From NCBI RefSeq assembly GCF_042662125.1, contig NZ_JBHSXL010000009.1, positions 310,001-374,000 on the forward strand: 64,000 nucleotides of DNA. Direction: 5' to 3'. Positions 44,487 through 52,924 of this stretch are shown piece by piece; position 1 is the stretch's first letter, and each line of letters starts with the position of its first letter. The translations under genes were made by a program, and so were the position numbers. The DNA comes from Halopenitus salinus (lineage in GTDB: Archaea > Halobacteriota > Halobacteria > Halobacteriales > Haloferacaceae). The notes beneath the pieces are model-generated. The model was not told the origin of the DNA. It was given only the letters and a program-made list of their open reading frames with translations, and did not search any database.

Positions 44487-44636
44487 GAGGCGGAGTACGG
44501 TCGCGTGGTCGAAAAAGGGTGTGGTCGACGAGGAAGAGAGACGAGGGAGAGAGTCGAAGAAGAGAGACGAGAGGAAAACGAAGGAGCGGATGGTCGACGG
44601 AGACGGGCTTTTCACCTCGGAGGGGAAACGGCGCGT

Positions 44637-45917
44637 ATGGACACACGGAGACACGAGGCCGGGTTCAAGGACCGGACCCGCGTCGAGACCGCCCGGCGAA
44701 TCCTGCTCGAGGCGGTCGTCCCGCACGGTCGAAGCGAGTCGGTCCCGCTTTCGGAGGCCGACGGCCGCGTCGTGGCCGAGTCGATCCGGGCGCCCAACCC
44801 CGTTCCGGGCTACGACCGGGCCGCGATGGACGGCTACGCGGTCCGTGCCCGCGACACATTCGGCGCCTCCGATCGGTCGCCGGTCGTACTCGACCGAACG
44901 GAGGGATCGGTCGGTGCGAAGGATGCCGCCCGCGTCCACACCGGAAGCGATCTTCCGGAGGGAGCGGACGCCGTCGTGATGATCGAGCACGTCGAGGAGG
45001 TCGCCGGCGGGGCCGAGATCGAGGCGTTCGACGCGGTTGCGGAGGGGGACAACGTCGGGGAGGCGGGCGAGGACGTCGCCGAGGGACAGTCGCTCTACGA
45101 GCCGGGACACCGCCTTCGGCCCTCGGATCTGGGACTGTTGAAGTCCGTCGGCCGCCGACGGGTTACGGCCCGCGAACGCCCCGAGGTGGCCGTGATCCCG
45201 ACCGGCGAGGAGCTCGTGGACGCCGATCCCGACCCCGGCGAGGTGATCGAGACGAACGGCCTCACCGTCTCCCGACTGGTCGAGCGATGGGGCGGAACCG
45301 CGCGGTACCGCGACGTCGTCACCGACGACGAGACGCTGCTCCGGGAGGCGATCGGAACGGAGATCGACGACGGCGCCGATCTCGTGGTCACGACGGGCGG
45401 GTCCTCGGTCGGCGAGCGCGACCTCCTGCCCGAGGTTCTCGCCGAACTGGGGGAGGTCCTCGTTCACGGGGTTGCGCTCAAGCCCGGACACCCCGTCTGT
45501 CTCGGCGTCGTCGAGGACACGCCGGTTGTCTGTCTGCCCGGCTATCCGGTCGCCTGCATCGTCAACGCGGTGCAGTTCCTCCGGCCGGCGCTCAAACGAT
45601 CCGGGGGCGCCGACGTGCAGCCGCATCCGACGCGACGCGCGCGGCTGACGAGGAAGGTGGCGAGCGAGCCCGGCACGCGGACGTTCGCACGCGTCAGACT
45701 GGCGGAGGTCGATGAAACGGGAGCCGATAACGACGGAGCGGACCGCGATGATGCCGGCGAATCGGTCCCCTTCGAGGCGATCCCCACCCGCGCGAGCGGG
45801 TCCGGCGTTCTCTCGAGCGTCGCGCTCGCCGACGGGTGGGTCGTCGTCCCCGAGTCGACCGAGGGCCTCGACGCCGGAACGACCGTCGACGTCGAGATCT
45901 GGGAGGTGGACGAATGA
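44637..45917 (+). CDS. moeA1: molybdopterin molybdenumtransferase MoeA (copy 1)
   Basis: 426 residues. MoeA signatures: VPGYDRAAMDGYAVRARDTF, VHTGSDLPEGADAVVMIEHV, VAVIPTGEELVD, GEVIETNGLTVSRLVE, VVTTGGSSVGERDL and VLVHGVALKPGHPVCLGVV. It inserts molybdate (or tungstate) into adenylated molybdopterin. The stop overlaps the start of moeA2 (ATGA), so the two copies are one operon. ATG 44637 (MDTRRHEAGF) precedes the domain by about 20 residues. Confidence 0.95.
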   Translation: MDTRRHEAGFKDRTRVETARRILLEAVVPHGRSESVPLSEADGRVVAESIRAPNPVPGYDRAAMDGYAVRARDTFGASDRSPVVLDRTEGSVGAKDAARVHTGSDLPEGADAVVMIEHVEEVAGGAEIEAFDAVAEGDNVGEAGEDVAEGQSLYEPGHRLRPSDLGLLKSVGRRRVTARERPEVAVIPTGEELVDADPDPGEVIETNGLTVSRLVERWGGTARYRDVVTDDETLLREAIGTEIDDGADLVVTTGGSSVGERDLLPEVLAELGEVLVHGVALKPGHPVCLGVVEDTPVVCLPGYPVACIVNAVQFLRPALKRSGGADVQPHPTRRARLTRKVASEPGTRTFARVRLAEVDETGADNDGADRDDAGESVPFEAIPTRASGSGVLSSVALADGWVVVPESTEGLDAGTTVDVEIWEVDE

Positions 45918-47869
45918 GCGACCGCCGGGAGTTCCGCGATCTGGCCGAGCCGTCGGAGGCACACGCCGCGATCGCGAGCCTCGAACTCGAGCCCGCCACG
46001 GAGTCCGTGCCGCTGGAGGAGGCCGACGGGCGGGTCCTCGCCGAACGGATCGATGCGGATCTCGACGTGCCGGGATTCGACCGCGCCTCGATGGACGGCT
46101 ACGCGGTCCGCGCGCGGGACACCTTCGGGGCCGACGAGGCCGATCCGGTCGAGTTGGAGCGGATCGGGGCGGTCCACGCCGGCGCGAAGCCGGACGTGAC
46201 CGTGGAGGCGGGGACGTGCGCTGAGATCTCGACCGGCGCCGTGATGCCCCCCGGCGCGGACGCGGTCGTGATGGTGGAACGGACGGACGAGGTCGAACCC
46301 GGAGACGAGGGCGAACTCGCGAGCGACGACGACTCGCGGATCGCGATCCGGACGTCGGTCGCGCCGGGCGACAACGTCATGGTCGCGGGCGCGGACGTCG
46401 CGGCCGGTCAGCGCGCCCTCGGGCCGGGGACGGGGCTCACGTCCCGCGAGATCGGGCTGCTGTCCGCGCTCGGTCGGGAGACGGTCCCGGTTCGCGGACG
46501 TCCGCGGGTCGGGATCGTCTCGACCGGGGACGAGCTGGTGCGGCCGGGCGATGAGCTCGACAGCGACCGCGGACAGATCTACGACGTGAACTCGACGACG
46601 ATCGCCGCGGCCGTCCGGGAGGCCGGCGGCGAGCCCGTCCTCTATCCGCACGCCGGCGACGACTACGAGGAGATGGAGCGGCTGCTCGTCCGCGCGGCCG
46701 ACGAGTGCGATCTCGTGTGCTCGTCGGGGTCGACCTCCGCCAGCGCCGTCGACGTGATCTATCGCGTGATCGAAGAACGCGGCGAGCTGCTGTTGCACGG
46801 GGTCGCGGTCAAGCCGGGGAAGCCGATGCTGATCGGTCGCATCGACCGGTCACCCGATGCCGACCGTGCGGGCGAGTCGGCATACGTCGGGCTGCCCGGC
46901 TATCCCGTCTCGGCGCTCACCATCTTCCGCACGTTCGTCGCGCCCGCGATCCGGGAGGCCGCGGGGCGACCGGAGCCGCGGACCGCGACGATCGGCGGCG
47001 AGATGGCCGTCCGCGAGCGGTACGGCGAGGGGCGTCTGCGACTCATGCCGGTCGGCGTGCTCGAACGCCCCGGAACGGACGATCCGCCGCTCGTCTATCC
47101 CGTGGACAAGGGATCGGGCGCGACGACGAGCCTCGTCGAGGCCGACGGCGTCGTCGCCGTCGATCCGGACACCGAGTACCTCGACGCCGGCGAGCGCGTC
47201 GAGGTGCAGCTGTTCTCGCCGGAGGTCCGCCCGCCGACGCTGCTCGGGGTCGGCGAGGACGACCCGGCCCTCAACCGGCTGCTCGACCGTCTCGATCGCC
47301 CGCGGTACCTGCCGGTCGGGTCGCGGGAGGGGCTCAGACGGCTTCGCGGCGGGCTTCCCGACCTCGCGGTGACCGCCGGGCCGGTCGATCGGGACGTCGA
47401 GTCGATCGACCTCGGCGGCTGGACGCGCGAGTGGGGCCTCGTCGTTCCGACGGGGAATCCCGCGGACGTGTCCGGGCTCGCGGATCTCGTCGATCGCGAT
47501 CTCCGGTTTCTCAACCGCGACCGGAACTCGGGGTTGCGCGCGAGCCTCGATGCCGCCCTCGACGGGATGGCCGCGGAACGCGGGGTGGAACGACGGGAGC
47601 TCGCCGACTCGATCGACGGGTTCGAGTGGACCGTCCGCGCCTTCGAGAGCCCGCCGCGACGCGTGAAGGCGGGCGACGCCGACGCGGGGATCGGCCTGCG
47701 ATCGACCGCCGAGAAGCTGGATCTGGGGTTCGTTTCGCTCGGCGACCAGAACGTCCGGGTGCGGGCGAACCCCGATCGCACCGAAAGCGAGGGAGTGGCG
47801 GAGGTCCGGGAGGCGCTCGCGGGGATCGGTGCGATCCTCGAGGACCTTCCCGGATTCGAGTCGGCGTAG
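45914..47869 (+). CDS. moeA2: MoeA fused to a PBP-like domain (copy 2)
   Basis: 651 residues. Residues 1-415 are a full MoeA (FDRASMDGYAVRARDTFG, GDELVRPGDELDSDRGQIYDVNS, VCSSGSTSASAVDVIYRV, VAVKPGKPMLIGRI). From about 430 a second domain begins (PTLLGVGEDDPALNRLLDRL, LAVTAGPVDRDVESID, WGLVVPTGNPADVSGLADLVDRDLRFLNRDRNSGLRASLD, KAGDADAGIGLRSTAEKLDLGFVSLGDQNVRV), a periplasmic-binding-protein-like domain. The C-terminal domain could sense molybdate, tungstate or cofactor. The GG of the second nucleotide motif reads SGSTSASAV rather than GGxS, a possible functional difference from copy 1. Confidence 0.94.
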   Translation: MSDRREFRDLAEPSEAHAAIASLELEPATESVPLEEADGRVLAERIDADLDVPGFDRASMDGYAVRARDTFGADEADPVELERIGAVHAGAKPDVTVEAGTCAEISTGAVMPPGADAVVMVERTDEVEPGDEGELASDDDSRIAIRTSVAPGDNVMVAGADVAAGQRALGPGTGLTSREIGLLSALGRETVPVRGRPRVGIVSTGDELVRPGDELDSDRGQIYDVNSTTIAAAVREAGGEPVLYPHAGDDYEEMERLLVRAADECDLVCSSGSTSASAVDVIYRVIEERGELLLHGVAVKPGKPMLIGRIDRSPDADRAGESAYVGLPGYPVSALTIFRTFVAPAIREAAGRPEPRTATIGGEMAVRERYGEGRLRLMPVGVLERPGTDDPPLVYPVDKGSGATTSLVEADGVVAVDPDTEYLDAGERVEVQLFSPEVRPPTLLGVGEDDPALNRLLDRLDRPRYLPVGSREGLRRLRGGLPDLAVTAGPVDRDVESIDLGGWTREWGLVVPTGNPADVSGLADLVDRDLRFLNRDRNSGLRASLDAALDGMAAERGVERRELADSIDGFEWTVRAFESPPRRVKAGDADAGIGLRSTAEKLDLGFVSLGDQNVRVRANPDRTESEGVAEVREALAGIGAILEDLPGFESA

Positions 47870-47934
47870 GACTTCGGGCCGGCGGAGGAGAATCGACGTT
47901 AGACCTCGTTGGAACCCGCTTCGTCGAGACGCCC

Positions 47935-48333
47935 TCAGGCGGAGCGCGGAACGGCGACGACCGGAACCGGGGCGTCGATAAGCACCCGTTGAGCGACGTT
48001 TCCAAAGAGCAGCTTGTCGGTCGCGGAGCGCTCGCGCACCGCCAGGACGATCTCATCGGCCTCGAGGTCGGCTGCGGACGCGAGCACGTCCTCGGCCGCG
48101 TCGTTTTCACGGACGAACTGGTGGGTCTCCACGCTCGCAAGCCCTCCGAGCCGAACCGACATCACGTTCAACGCCTCCTCGCCGTCGCGGACGTCATCGT
48201 CGGTGGCCGCATCGCCGCCGGGAAGCGAGTTGACCGCGTGAACGACGTCGTCGTCGGCGAGCCGATCCTGGAGGTAGTCACAGATCGCAGCGCTCGCGTG
48301 TACCGAGTTCGTCGCGGCGATGAACGTCGTCAT
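47935..48333 (-). CDS. universal stress protein, UspA family
   Basis: 132 residues. Usp pattern with MTTFIAATNSVHASAAICDYL and the ATP-site block ERSATDKLLFGNVAQRVLIDAPVPVVAVPRSA. It is shorter than the first UspA (286) and diverged in the first strand. No neighbour on the same strand suggests a partner. Confidence 0.9.
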   Translation of the reverse strand: MTTFIAATNSVHASAAICDYLQDRLADDDVVHAVNSLPGGDAATDDDVRDGEEALNVMSVRLGGLASVETHQFVRENDAAEDVLASAADLEADEIVLAVRERSATDKLLFGNVAQRVLIDAPVPVVAVPRSA

Positions 48334-48426
48334 CGCAACGCGATTCGCCGCGATCGGTTATAAACCTCCGCGTCTCGACGTCGGCGAGCGGCCAGGATCG
48401 AGACGACGACGCGTCTCGACGCCCGG

Positions 48427-48798
48427 CTACTCCTCGTCGGGGAGGGAGTCGGTCGAGGCGGGGATCTCCTCGACCTGTCCGGCGAGGGTGGCCGCATCGC
48501 CGGCGACGGTCGACGGTTCGACGCCGGCCTGTCGCGAGACGAGCTGGAGGTGGGCCGCGAGCAGCCCGAGCGGCTGAAGCGCCTCCTGATCGGCGTCGTC
48601 CGCACGTTGGGCGAAGGTCGTCTCGACCTCCCCGTCGCGGATCGCGCCGACGAACAGCGCGTCGACGTCGGGATCGAGGAGCGCGCGAGCCCGCTCGACC
48701 TCCGCGGCGAACTCGCCTCGGTCGTCGGGGTCGGTCGACTCGTCGTCAGGGTCAGCGTCTGCGGCGTCGGAGTCGGTGTCGGCGTCTGCGGCGTCCAT
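48427..48798 (-). CDS. small acidic haloarchaeal protein, function unknown
   Basis: 123 residues. An Asp-rich tail of 27 residues precedes FAAEVERARALLDPDVDALFVGAIRDGEVETTFAQRADDADQEALQPLGLLAAHLQLVSRQAGVEPSTVAGDAATLAGQ, an alpha/beta domain with a roadblock-like look. Start ATG 48798. It lies 100 nt downstream of the Rieske gene on the same strand. Confidence 0.7.
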   Translation of the reverse strand: MDAADADTDSDAADADPDDESTDPDDRGEFAAEVERARALLDPDVDALFVGAIRDGEVETTFAQRADDADQEALQPLGLLAAHLQLVSRQAGVEPSTVAGDAATLAGQVEEIPASTDSLPDEE

Positions 48799-48898
48799 AT
48801 CGGTCGGTGGGACCGGGTGGGGAAAAAGGCGCGGCTCGAACCGGGAGAACCGGAAGAATCGGGCGGGTGAATCGAACTGGGAAAATCGAACCGGGAGA

Positions 48899-49735
48899 TC
48901 AGTTCGGACGCGGACGGGCGACGAAGAGCGTCTCGACGATGCTGAACGGGTCGTACCGCGACTGGTGACACTGACAGTAGACGCCGTCGGCGGCGTCGTA
49001 GCGGGCGGCCTCCTCGTTCTTCTTGTACCCGGGGACACAACAGAAGTGGGTGCAGACGTTCATCCACGCGAGGAAGCCGTTCTCGGTCGAGGCCGCGAGC
49101 CACTCGTCGTCCTGGGCGGCCTCCTCGATGATCGGCGATCGAATGACGGTGACGGTGAGGGTGTCCTCGGAGTCCTCCGAGCGCCAGTTGGTGACCGCTG
49201 GCTTGCCGATGCCGTCCGATCCGATGCCGTTGCCCCACTCCTCGTAGTTCTCGAAGGAGTCGGCCCGGATCCGGTCGCCGGTCTCGTACTCCTCGGACTG
49301 CCAGTCGTATCCGCCCGGCGCCGACCGGAGGATGTTGTCGGACTCGAAGTCGGGCTGGATGTTCTCATAGCCCTCCATCCCGCAGTACTGGAACCACTCG
49401 CCGGCGTAGGTCACGCCGCCGGCCATGTCCTCTTGGGCGACCTGGACCTCGACGCCCTCCTGGGTGATGGTCGTGGTCTCCGGCCACTTGCCGCGGAGGT
49501 AGCCGTCGTCGGTGATCTCGACGGGGATCTGCGGCATTCCGCGCGGGGCCGGACCGCCGGTGAGCTCGATGGCCATCGCGACGGTCTGGCCGCCACCCTC
49601 TCCGGCGGAGGTCGTCAGGGTGTTGACGGTCGCGGAGCCGGCCGCGCCCACGCCCGAGAGGGCCGCACCGCCGACGACGCCCTTCACGAACCGCCGGCGC
49701 CCGGATTCGGGGGGATACTTGTCGTCCTCGCTCAT
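48899..49735 (-). CDS. Rieske iron-sulfur protein (cytochrome bc-type)
   Basis: 278 residues. A twin-arginine signal (GRRRFVKGVVGGAALSGVGAAG) predicts folded export and membrane anchoring. Cluster ligands are in WMNVCTHFCCVPGY and VYCQCHQSRYDPF, giving the two Cys and two His of a Rieske 2Fe-2S centre, with the extra disulphide cysteines. It transfers electrons from quinol to a copper protein or cytochrome. No cytochrome b gene is adjacent, unlike the usual petABD-like cluster. Confidence 0.93.
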   Translation of the reverse strand: MSEDDKYPPESGRRRFVKGVVGGAALSGVGAAGSATVNTLTTSAGEGGGQTVAMAIELTGGPAPRGMPQIPVEITDDGYLRGKWPETTTITQEGVEVQVAQEDMAGGVTYAGEWFQYCGMEGYENIQPDFESDNILRSAPGGYDWQSEEYETGDRIRADSFENYEEWGNGIGSDGIGKPAVTNWRSEDSEDTLTVTVIRSPIIEEAAQDDEWLAASTENGFLAWMNVCTHFCCVPGYKKNEEAARYDAADGVYCQCHQSRYDPFSIVETLFVARPRPN

Positions 49736-49866
49736 ACCTCGAGTTCGAATGGCGCGGTGAAAAGCGTGACGAAGCCCCCGTCCGGGGGAGGTTCTCGAAA
49801 CGAGGTCGTCGATCGACGGCCGCGTGAAACGACAGTCGTTTGTAACGGGCTCGATAGAGTGTCGGT

Positions 49867-50445
49867 ATGTTACTGACCGTCTCCGGCCCGCCGGGAAGCG
49901 GGAAGAGCACCACGGCCGCCGGGCTGGCCGAGGCGCTCGATCTCGATCACGTGAGCGGGGGCGACATCTTCCGTGAGATGGCCGCCGAACGCGACATGAC
50001 GCCGGTGGAGTTCAACGAACACGCCGAGACCGACGACCGGATCGACCGCGAGCTCGACCGACGCCTCCACGAGATCGCGACCACCCGCGAGGACGTCGTC
50101 ATCGAGTCCCGCCTCGCCGGCTGGCTCGCCGGCGACGCCGCGGACGTGCGGATCTGGCTCGATGCACCCATCGAGGTGCGTGCCGCACGGATCGCCGACC
50201 GGGAGGACAAGGACGTCGACCGTGCGCGCGAGGAGACGCGTCGGCGCGAGGAGAGCGAGGCGAAGCGATACCGCGAGTACTACGACATTCCCATCGCCGA
50301 CCTGAGTATCTACGACGTCGTCTACAACACGGCCCGGTGGGGCCCGGAGTCCGTCCTCGAGTCGATCGTCTCGCTGGTCGAGGCCTACGACCCGGATCTC
50401 GACGAGGGGAAACACCCCGTCGAGGGCGTCCGGTACGACTTTTGA
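49867..50445 (+). CDS. cmk: cytidylate kinase
   Basis: 192 residues. P-loop LTVSGPPGSGKSTTAAGLAEALDLDHVSGGDIFREMA, then VIESRLAGWLAGDAADVRIWLDAP and RREESEAKRYREYYDIPIADLSIYDVVYNT: the archaeal Cmk family, which phosphorylates CMP and dCMP. It heads a likely operon with truB 86 nt downstream. Confidence 0.95.
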   Translation: MLLTVSGPPGSGKSTTAAGLAEALDLDHVSGGDIFREMAAERDMTPVEFNEHAETDDRIDRELDRRLHEIATTREDVVIESRLAGWLAGDAADVRIWLDAPIEVRAARIADREDKDVDRAREETRRREESEAKRYREYYDIPIADLSIYDVVYNTARWGPESVLESIVSLVEAYDPDLDEGKHPVEGVRYDF

Positions 50446-50451
50446 ACGGTG

Positions 50452-50499
50452 GGATCGATGACCGGGACGAACGGAGGATCGATGACCGGGACGAACGAG
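50452..50499. repeat. 24-bp duplication between cmk and truB
   Basis: Two adjacent 24-bp units start at 50452 and 50476, each beginning GGATCGATGACCGGGACGAA. They lie in the short space between the two genes. The duplicated ATG codons are out of the truB frame. Slippage or a small regulatory duplication. Confidence 0.8.
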
Positions 50500-50531
50500 G
50501 GGCCCACGGACCGAACGAGCGGAGGCCGACC

Positions 50532-51515
50532 GTGACGGACGACCGACTGCGCGCCGCGCCCGCGGACCGGACGGCGGCGGAGCGGCTGCGCTTCGGCGTG
50601 GTCAACCTCGACAAGCCGGCCGGGCCGACCTCCCACCAGGTCGCCGCGTGGATCCGCGAGGAGATCGCCGAGACGCTCGCCGAACTCGATCCCGAGGGGT
50701 CCTCGATCGACGGCGTCGCCCACTCGGGGACGCTCGATCCGAAGGTGACCGGCTGTCTCCCGACGCTCGTCGGGACGGCGAGGCGTGCCGCCCGGGTGTT
50801 CCTGGAGGGCGAAAAGGAGTACGTCGCCGAACTCGAGTTCCACGACGTCCCACCCGCCGACCTCGAGACCATCGTGGCGGACTTCGAGGGGGAGATCTAC
50901 CAGAAGCCGCCGCGAAAAAGCGCCGTGACGCGACGGCTTCGAACCCGCCGGATCCACGCATTGGACCTTCTCGAGCGCGAGGATCGACGCGGCCTGCTCC
51001 GGATTCGGTGTGAGTCCGGCACCTACGTCCGCAAGCTGTGTCACGACCTGGGGCTTGCGGCCGGCACCGGCGGCCACATGGGCGCGTTGCGCCGCACCGC
51101 GACCGATCCCTTCGACGACACCGATCTCCACACGCTGCAGGACCTGTGGGACGCGCTCGCGTGGGCCCGCGAGGGCGACGACTCCTACCTCCGGGAGGTG
51201 GTTCGACCCGGGGAGGACGCGCTGAGCCACCTGCCCGCAGTCACGATCGCCCCCTCCGCGGCGGCGAACGTCGCCACCGGCGCGCCGGTCTACGCGCCGG
51301 GGGTGATCGACGTCGAGTTCGTGTCGGGCGACGGCGCCGAGCTCGGAGCGGAGCACGACGCCGGAGACGGTGGGGACGCCGTTCCCCATCCGGAGGGTCG
51401 TCCCCTCGTCGCGTGTTACCTCCCCAACGGGAGCGCCGTCTGTCTGGGAACGCTCGTCGGCGATCCGGCCGCCGAGGAGGGACTGGTCGTCGATCTCGAG
51501 CGCGTGCTCGTGTAA
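50532..51515 (+). CDS. truB: tRNA pseudouridine synthase B / Cbf5-type
   Basis: 327 residues from a GTG at 50532; upstream in-frame sequence is only the 24-bp duplication. Catalytic region SIDGVAHSGTLDPKVTGCLPTLVGTARRAARVFLEGEKEYVAELEFHD, then YQKPPRKSAVTRRLRTRRIHALDLLERED and a C-terminal PUA domain (LPAVTIAPSAAANVATGAPVYAPGVI). It pseudouridylates tRNA position 55 or rRNA with H/ACA RNAs. An acidic insert of about 25 residues interrupts the PUA domain. Confidence 0.95.
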   Translation: MTDDRLRAAPADRTAAERLRFGVVNLDKPAGPTSHQVAAWIREEIAETLAELDPEGSSIDGVAHSGTLDPKVTGCLPTLVGTARRAARVFLEGEKEYVAELEFHDVPPADLETIVADFEGEIYQKPPRKSAVTRRLRTRRIHALDLLEREDRRGLLRIRCESGTYVRKLCHDLGLAAGTGGHMGALRRTATDPFDDTDLHTLQDLWDALAWAREGDDSYLREVVRPGEDALSHLPAVTIAPSAAANVATGAPVYAPGVIDVEFVSGDGAELGAEHDAGDGGDAVPHPEGRPLVACYLPNGSAVCLGTLVGDPAAEEGLVVDLERVLV

Positions 51516-51618
51516 CTCTCCGCCGGCCGATCGCGGGACGCCTCGATGCCCGATCGCGGGGCGTCACGCCGGCCGATCGTGGGACGCGTGACCGCCGTCG
51601 ACGGGGGAAACGAAGCCC

Positions 51619-51626
51619 TTAATTAA
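51619..51626 (+). promoter_or_regulatory. TATA-like box of tRNA-Pro
   Basis: TTAATTAA lies 29 nt before the first base of the mature tRNA at 51655, a normal position for transcription starting a few bases upstream. Confidence 0.5.
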
Positions 51627-51654
51627 CGGACTCTCGTTCGTTCGGATGCAGCCC

Positions 51655-51725
51655 GGGACCGTGGGGTAGTGGTATCCTATGCCGATGGGGTCGGTATGAC
51701 CCGAGTTCGATTCTCGGCGGTCCCA
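51655..51725 (+). tRNA. tRNA-Pro (anticodon GGG)
   Basis: The acceptor arms GGGACCG (51655-51661) and CGGTCCC (51718-51724) pair, followed by discriminator A. The anticodon stem TGCCG/CGGTA frames the loop ATGGGGT with GGG at positions 34-36, decoding CCC. The T arm is CCGAG-TTCGATT-CTCGG. No intron and no encoded CCA. The 3' end borders the mobile-DNA region, the usual target for tyrosine recombinases, but I find no second copy of its 3' end. Confidence 0.93.
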
Positions 51726-51804
51726 TAAAATTCTTTACAGAACTCCATTAACGGGGATTTCAACCCGGTCAGGGCCCCGAAATCGACGACCGGAGGGTCC
51801 GAAA

Positions 51805-52065
51805 ATGATGCGGATCGGTCAATTGACCGATAATTCTCTCTGTCTCAACTGCGAACCTCACGTTTCTGATACGTTCCGCCGAACCTTCGGCGATGAGGAG
51901 GGGGGCGTTCACCGCTGCACCTCGTGCGACTCCCGGCCGCGCATCCAGCTCGGCAGCGCTGCCGGACTCGACGTCGACTGGCTCGACCCCGCCGACCAGC
52001 CCGAACGGAACCGCGGAATCGCGGCGGACCACGCCGCGCGGACTGACGGAGGTCGATCTCGATGA
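51805..52065 (+). CDS. small zinc-ribbon protein at island edge
   Basis: 86 residues with two CxxC pairs: C13/C16 in LCLNCEPHVSDTFRRTFGDEEG and C38/C41 in HRCTSCDSRPRI, a zinc ribbon resembling small haloarchaeal DUF7563-type proteins found on mobile DNA (tentative). The C-terminus enters the integrase remnant on the other strand and may not be original. Codons 4-9 are formed by a perfect 18-bp palindrome. Confidence 0.6.
   Translation: MMRIGQLTDNSLCLNCEPHVSDTFRRTFGDEEGGVHRCTSCDSRPRIQLGSAAGLDVDWLDPADQPERNRGIAADHAARTDGGRSR
51814..51831. promoter_or_regulatory. perfect 18-bp palindrome in the zinc-ribbon gene
   Basis: ATCGGTCAATTGACCGAT is its own reverse complement and lies inside codons 4-9 of the zinc-ribbon gene, nine bases after its first ATG. 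It may be an operator, a recombinase or methylase site, or the zinc-ribbon protein may start differently. Confidence 0.5.
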
Positions 52066-52402
52066 GCGGCTCGTCTCGATCAACGTCGACCGCCTGGGCG
52101 TATCGGTTGATCGTGGCTTCAGTATCGACGGGAACTCACGTTTCCCGCTGCTTGCCGTCGACATGCTCGCCGGTGGTGTCCTTCCCGGCGACGATCTCGA
52201 GCTCGTAGTGGCGGCCGTCGGTCATGCGCGAGATATGGCGCGGCTCAACGTCGAGGTCTTTGGAGACGCGCAGCCCACAGTCGCCCATCAGCCGGATCGC
52301 GATCTCGTGTTCGAACGAGTCGGCCGCTCGCGGGATCGCCTGGTACTCCTCGCGCGACAGCCACACGTTCCAACTCCCGTCCCTGTTTCGCTCCGTTCTC
52401 AT
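52046..52402 (-). pseudogene. tyrosine recombinase (integrase) remnant
   Basis: From ATG 52402 the frame reads MRTERNRDGSWNVWLSREEY, then AADSFEHEIAIRLMGDCGLRVSKDLDVEPRHISRM, the N-terminal part of a haloarchaeal phage-type integrase including the first catalytic Arg box (GLRVS). At 52136-52138 it meets TGA after VDGKQRET; beyond this stop the same frame continues TEATINRYAQAVDVDRDEPLIEID before decaying near 52046. A single base change in a tryptophan codon could explain the stop. The catalytic C-terminal half is gone. Confidence 0.8.
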
Positions 52403-52490
52403 TTCACGTTCCCCCGGAGAACCACGAAGAATAAGCGTTCCGGTGGGGTTCCGCCGTGATCGGCGCCGATCGACGGTCGATGTTCGGTGT

Positions 52491-52550
52491 TTCTGTACAA
52501 ACGTGAAATCCAAGTGACTCAGCCTGGCCGGTACATGAATCGCTCAATAC
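52491..52550. repeat. island repeat, copy 1
   Basis: Core TTCTGTACAAACGTGAAATC (52491-52510), 7 nt gap, CTCAG (52518-52522), then TGAATCGCTCAATAC at 52536-52550. It lies about 89 nt upstream (minus orientation) of the integrase start. Copies 2 and 3 keep the same internal spacing. Confidence 0.85.
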
Positions 52551-52589
52551 AGAGAATTGATGTATCTCTCGGGCTCTGGTATTCGGATT

Positions 52590-52856
52590 TCAAGACTTAA
52601 AATCATCAAACCCAGCATCACCAGTACCAAGCAACCCCATCCAGTAGTTCCATTTACCCGTAACCTTGAGATGACCGGGGGCAGCCTTCATCGAAGATAT
52701 TGCTGCATCAATAGTAAACGGGTCATCTTCCTCACTGAATAACTCATAGAGACCCGAACCCTCCAGCTTCTTAGCTTCTCTTACAACTTTTTCTCGCTCT
52801 TTTGAGGTACAATTGAATTCTTTCCTAAGCCGCTTTTTGAATTCATCCTCATCCAT
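52590..52856 (-). CDS. short AT-rich island gene, function unknown
   Basis: 88 residues, Lys/Glu-rich: MDEDEFKKRLRKEFNCTSKEREKVVREAKKLEGSGLYELF, then DDPFTIDAAISSMKAAPGHLKVTGKWNYWMGLLGTGD. Codon use and low GC differ sharply from the surrounding chromosome, pointing to transfer from a virus or plasmid. It is preceded by repeat copy 2. No known domain recognised. Confidence 0.6.
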   Translation of the reverse strand: MDEDEFKKRLRKEFNCTSKEREKVVREAKKLEGSGLYELFSEEDDPFTIDAAISSMKAAPGHLKVTGKWNYWMGLLGTGDAGFDDFKS

Positions 52857-52924
52857 GATAGATAAAGATAAACAATCGAACTACTTGAATGGTTGTGAGC
52901 GTTATCGAGAAATACGCTGTCTTC

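Noticed and set aside
52557..52742. Plus-strand 61-codon ORF in the island
   Set aside because: It is the complement of the more coding-like minus-strand gene 52590-52856.
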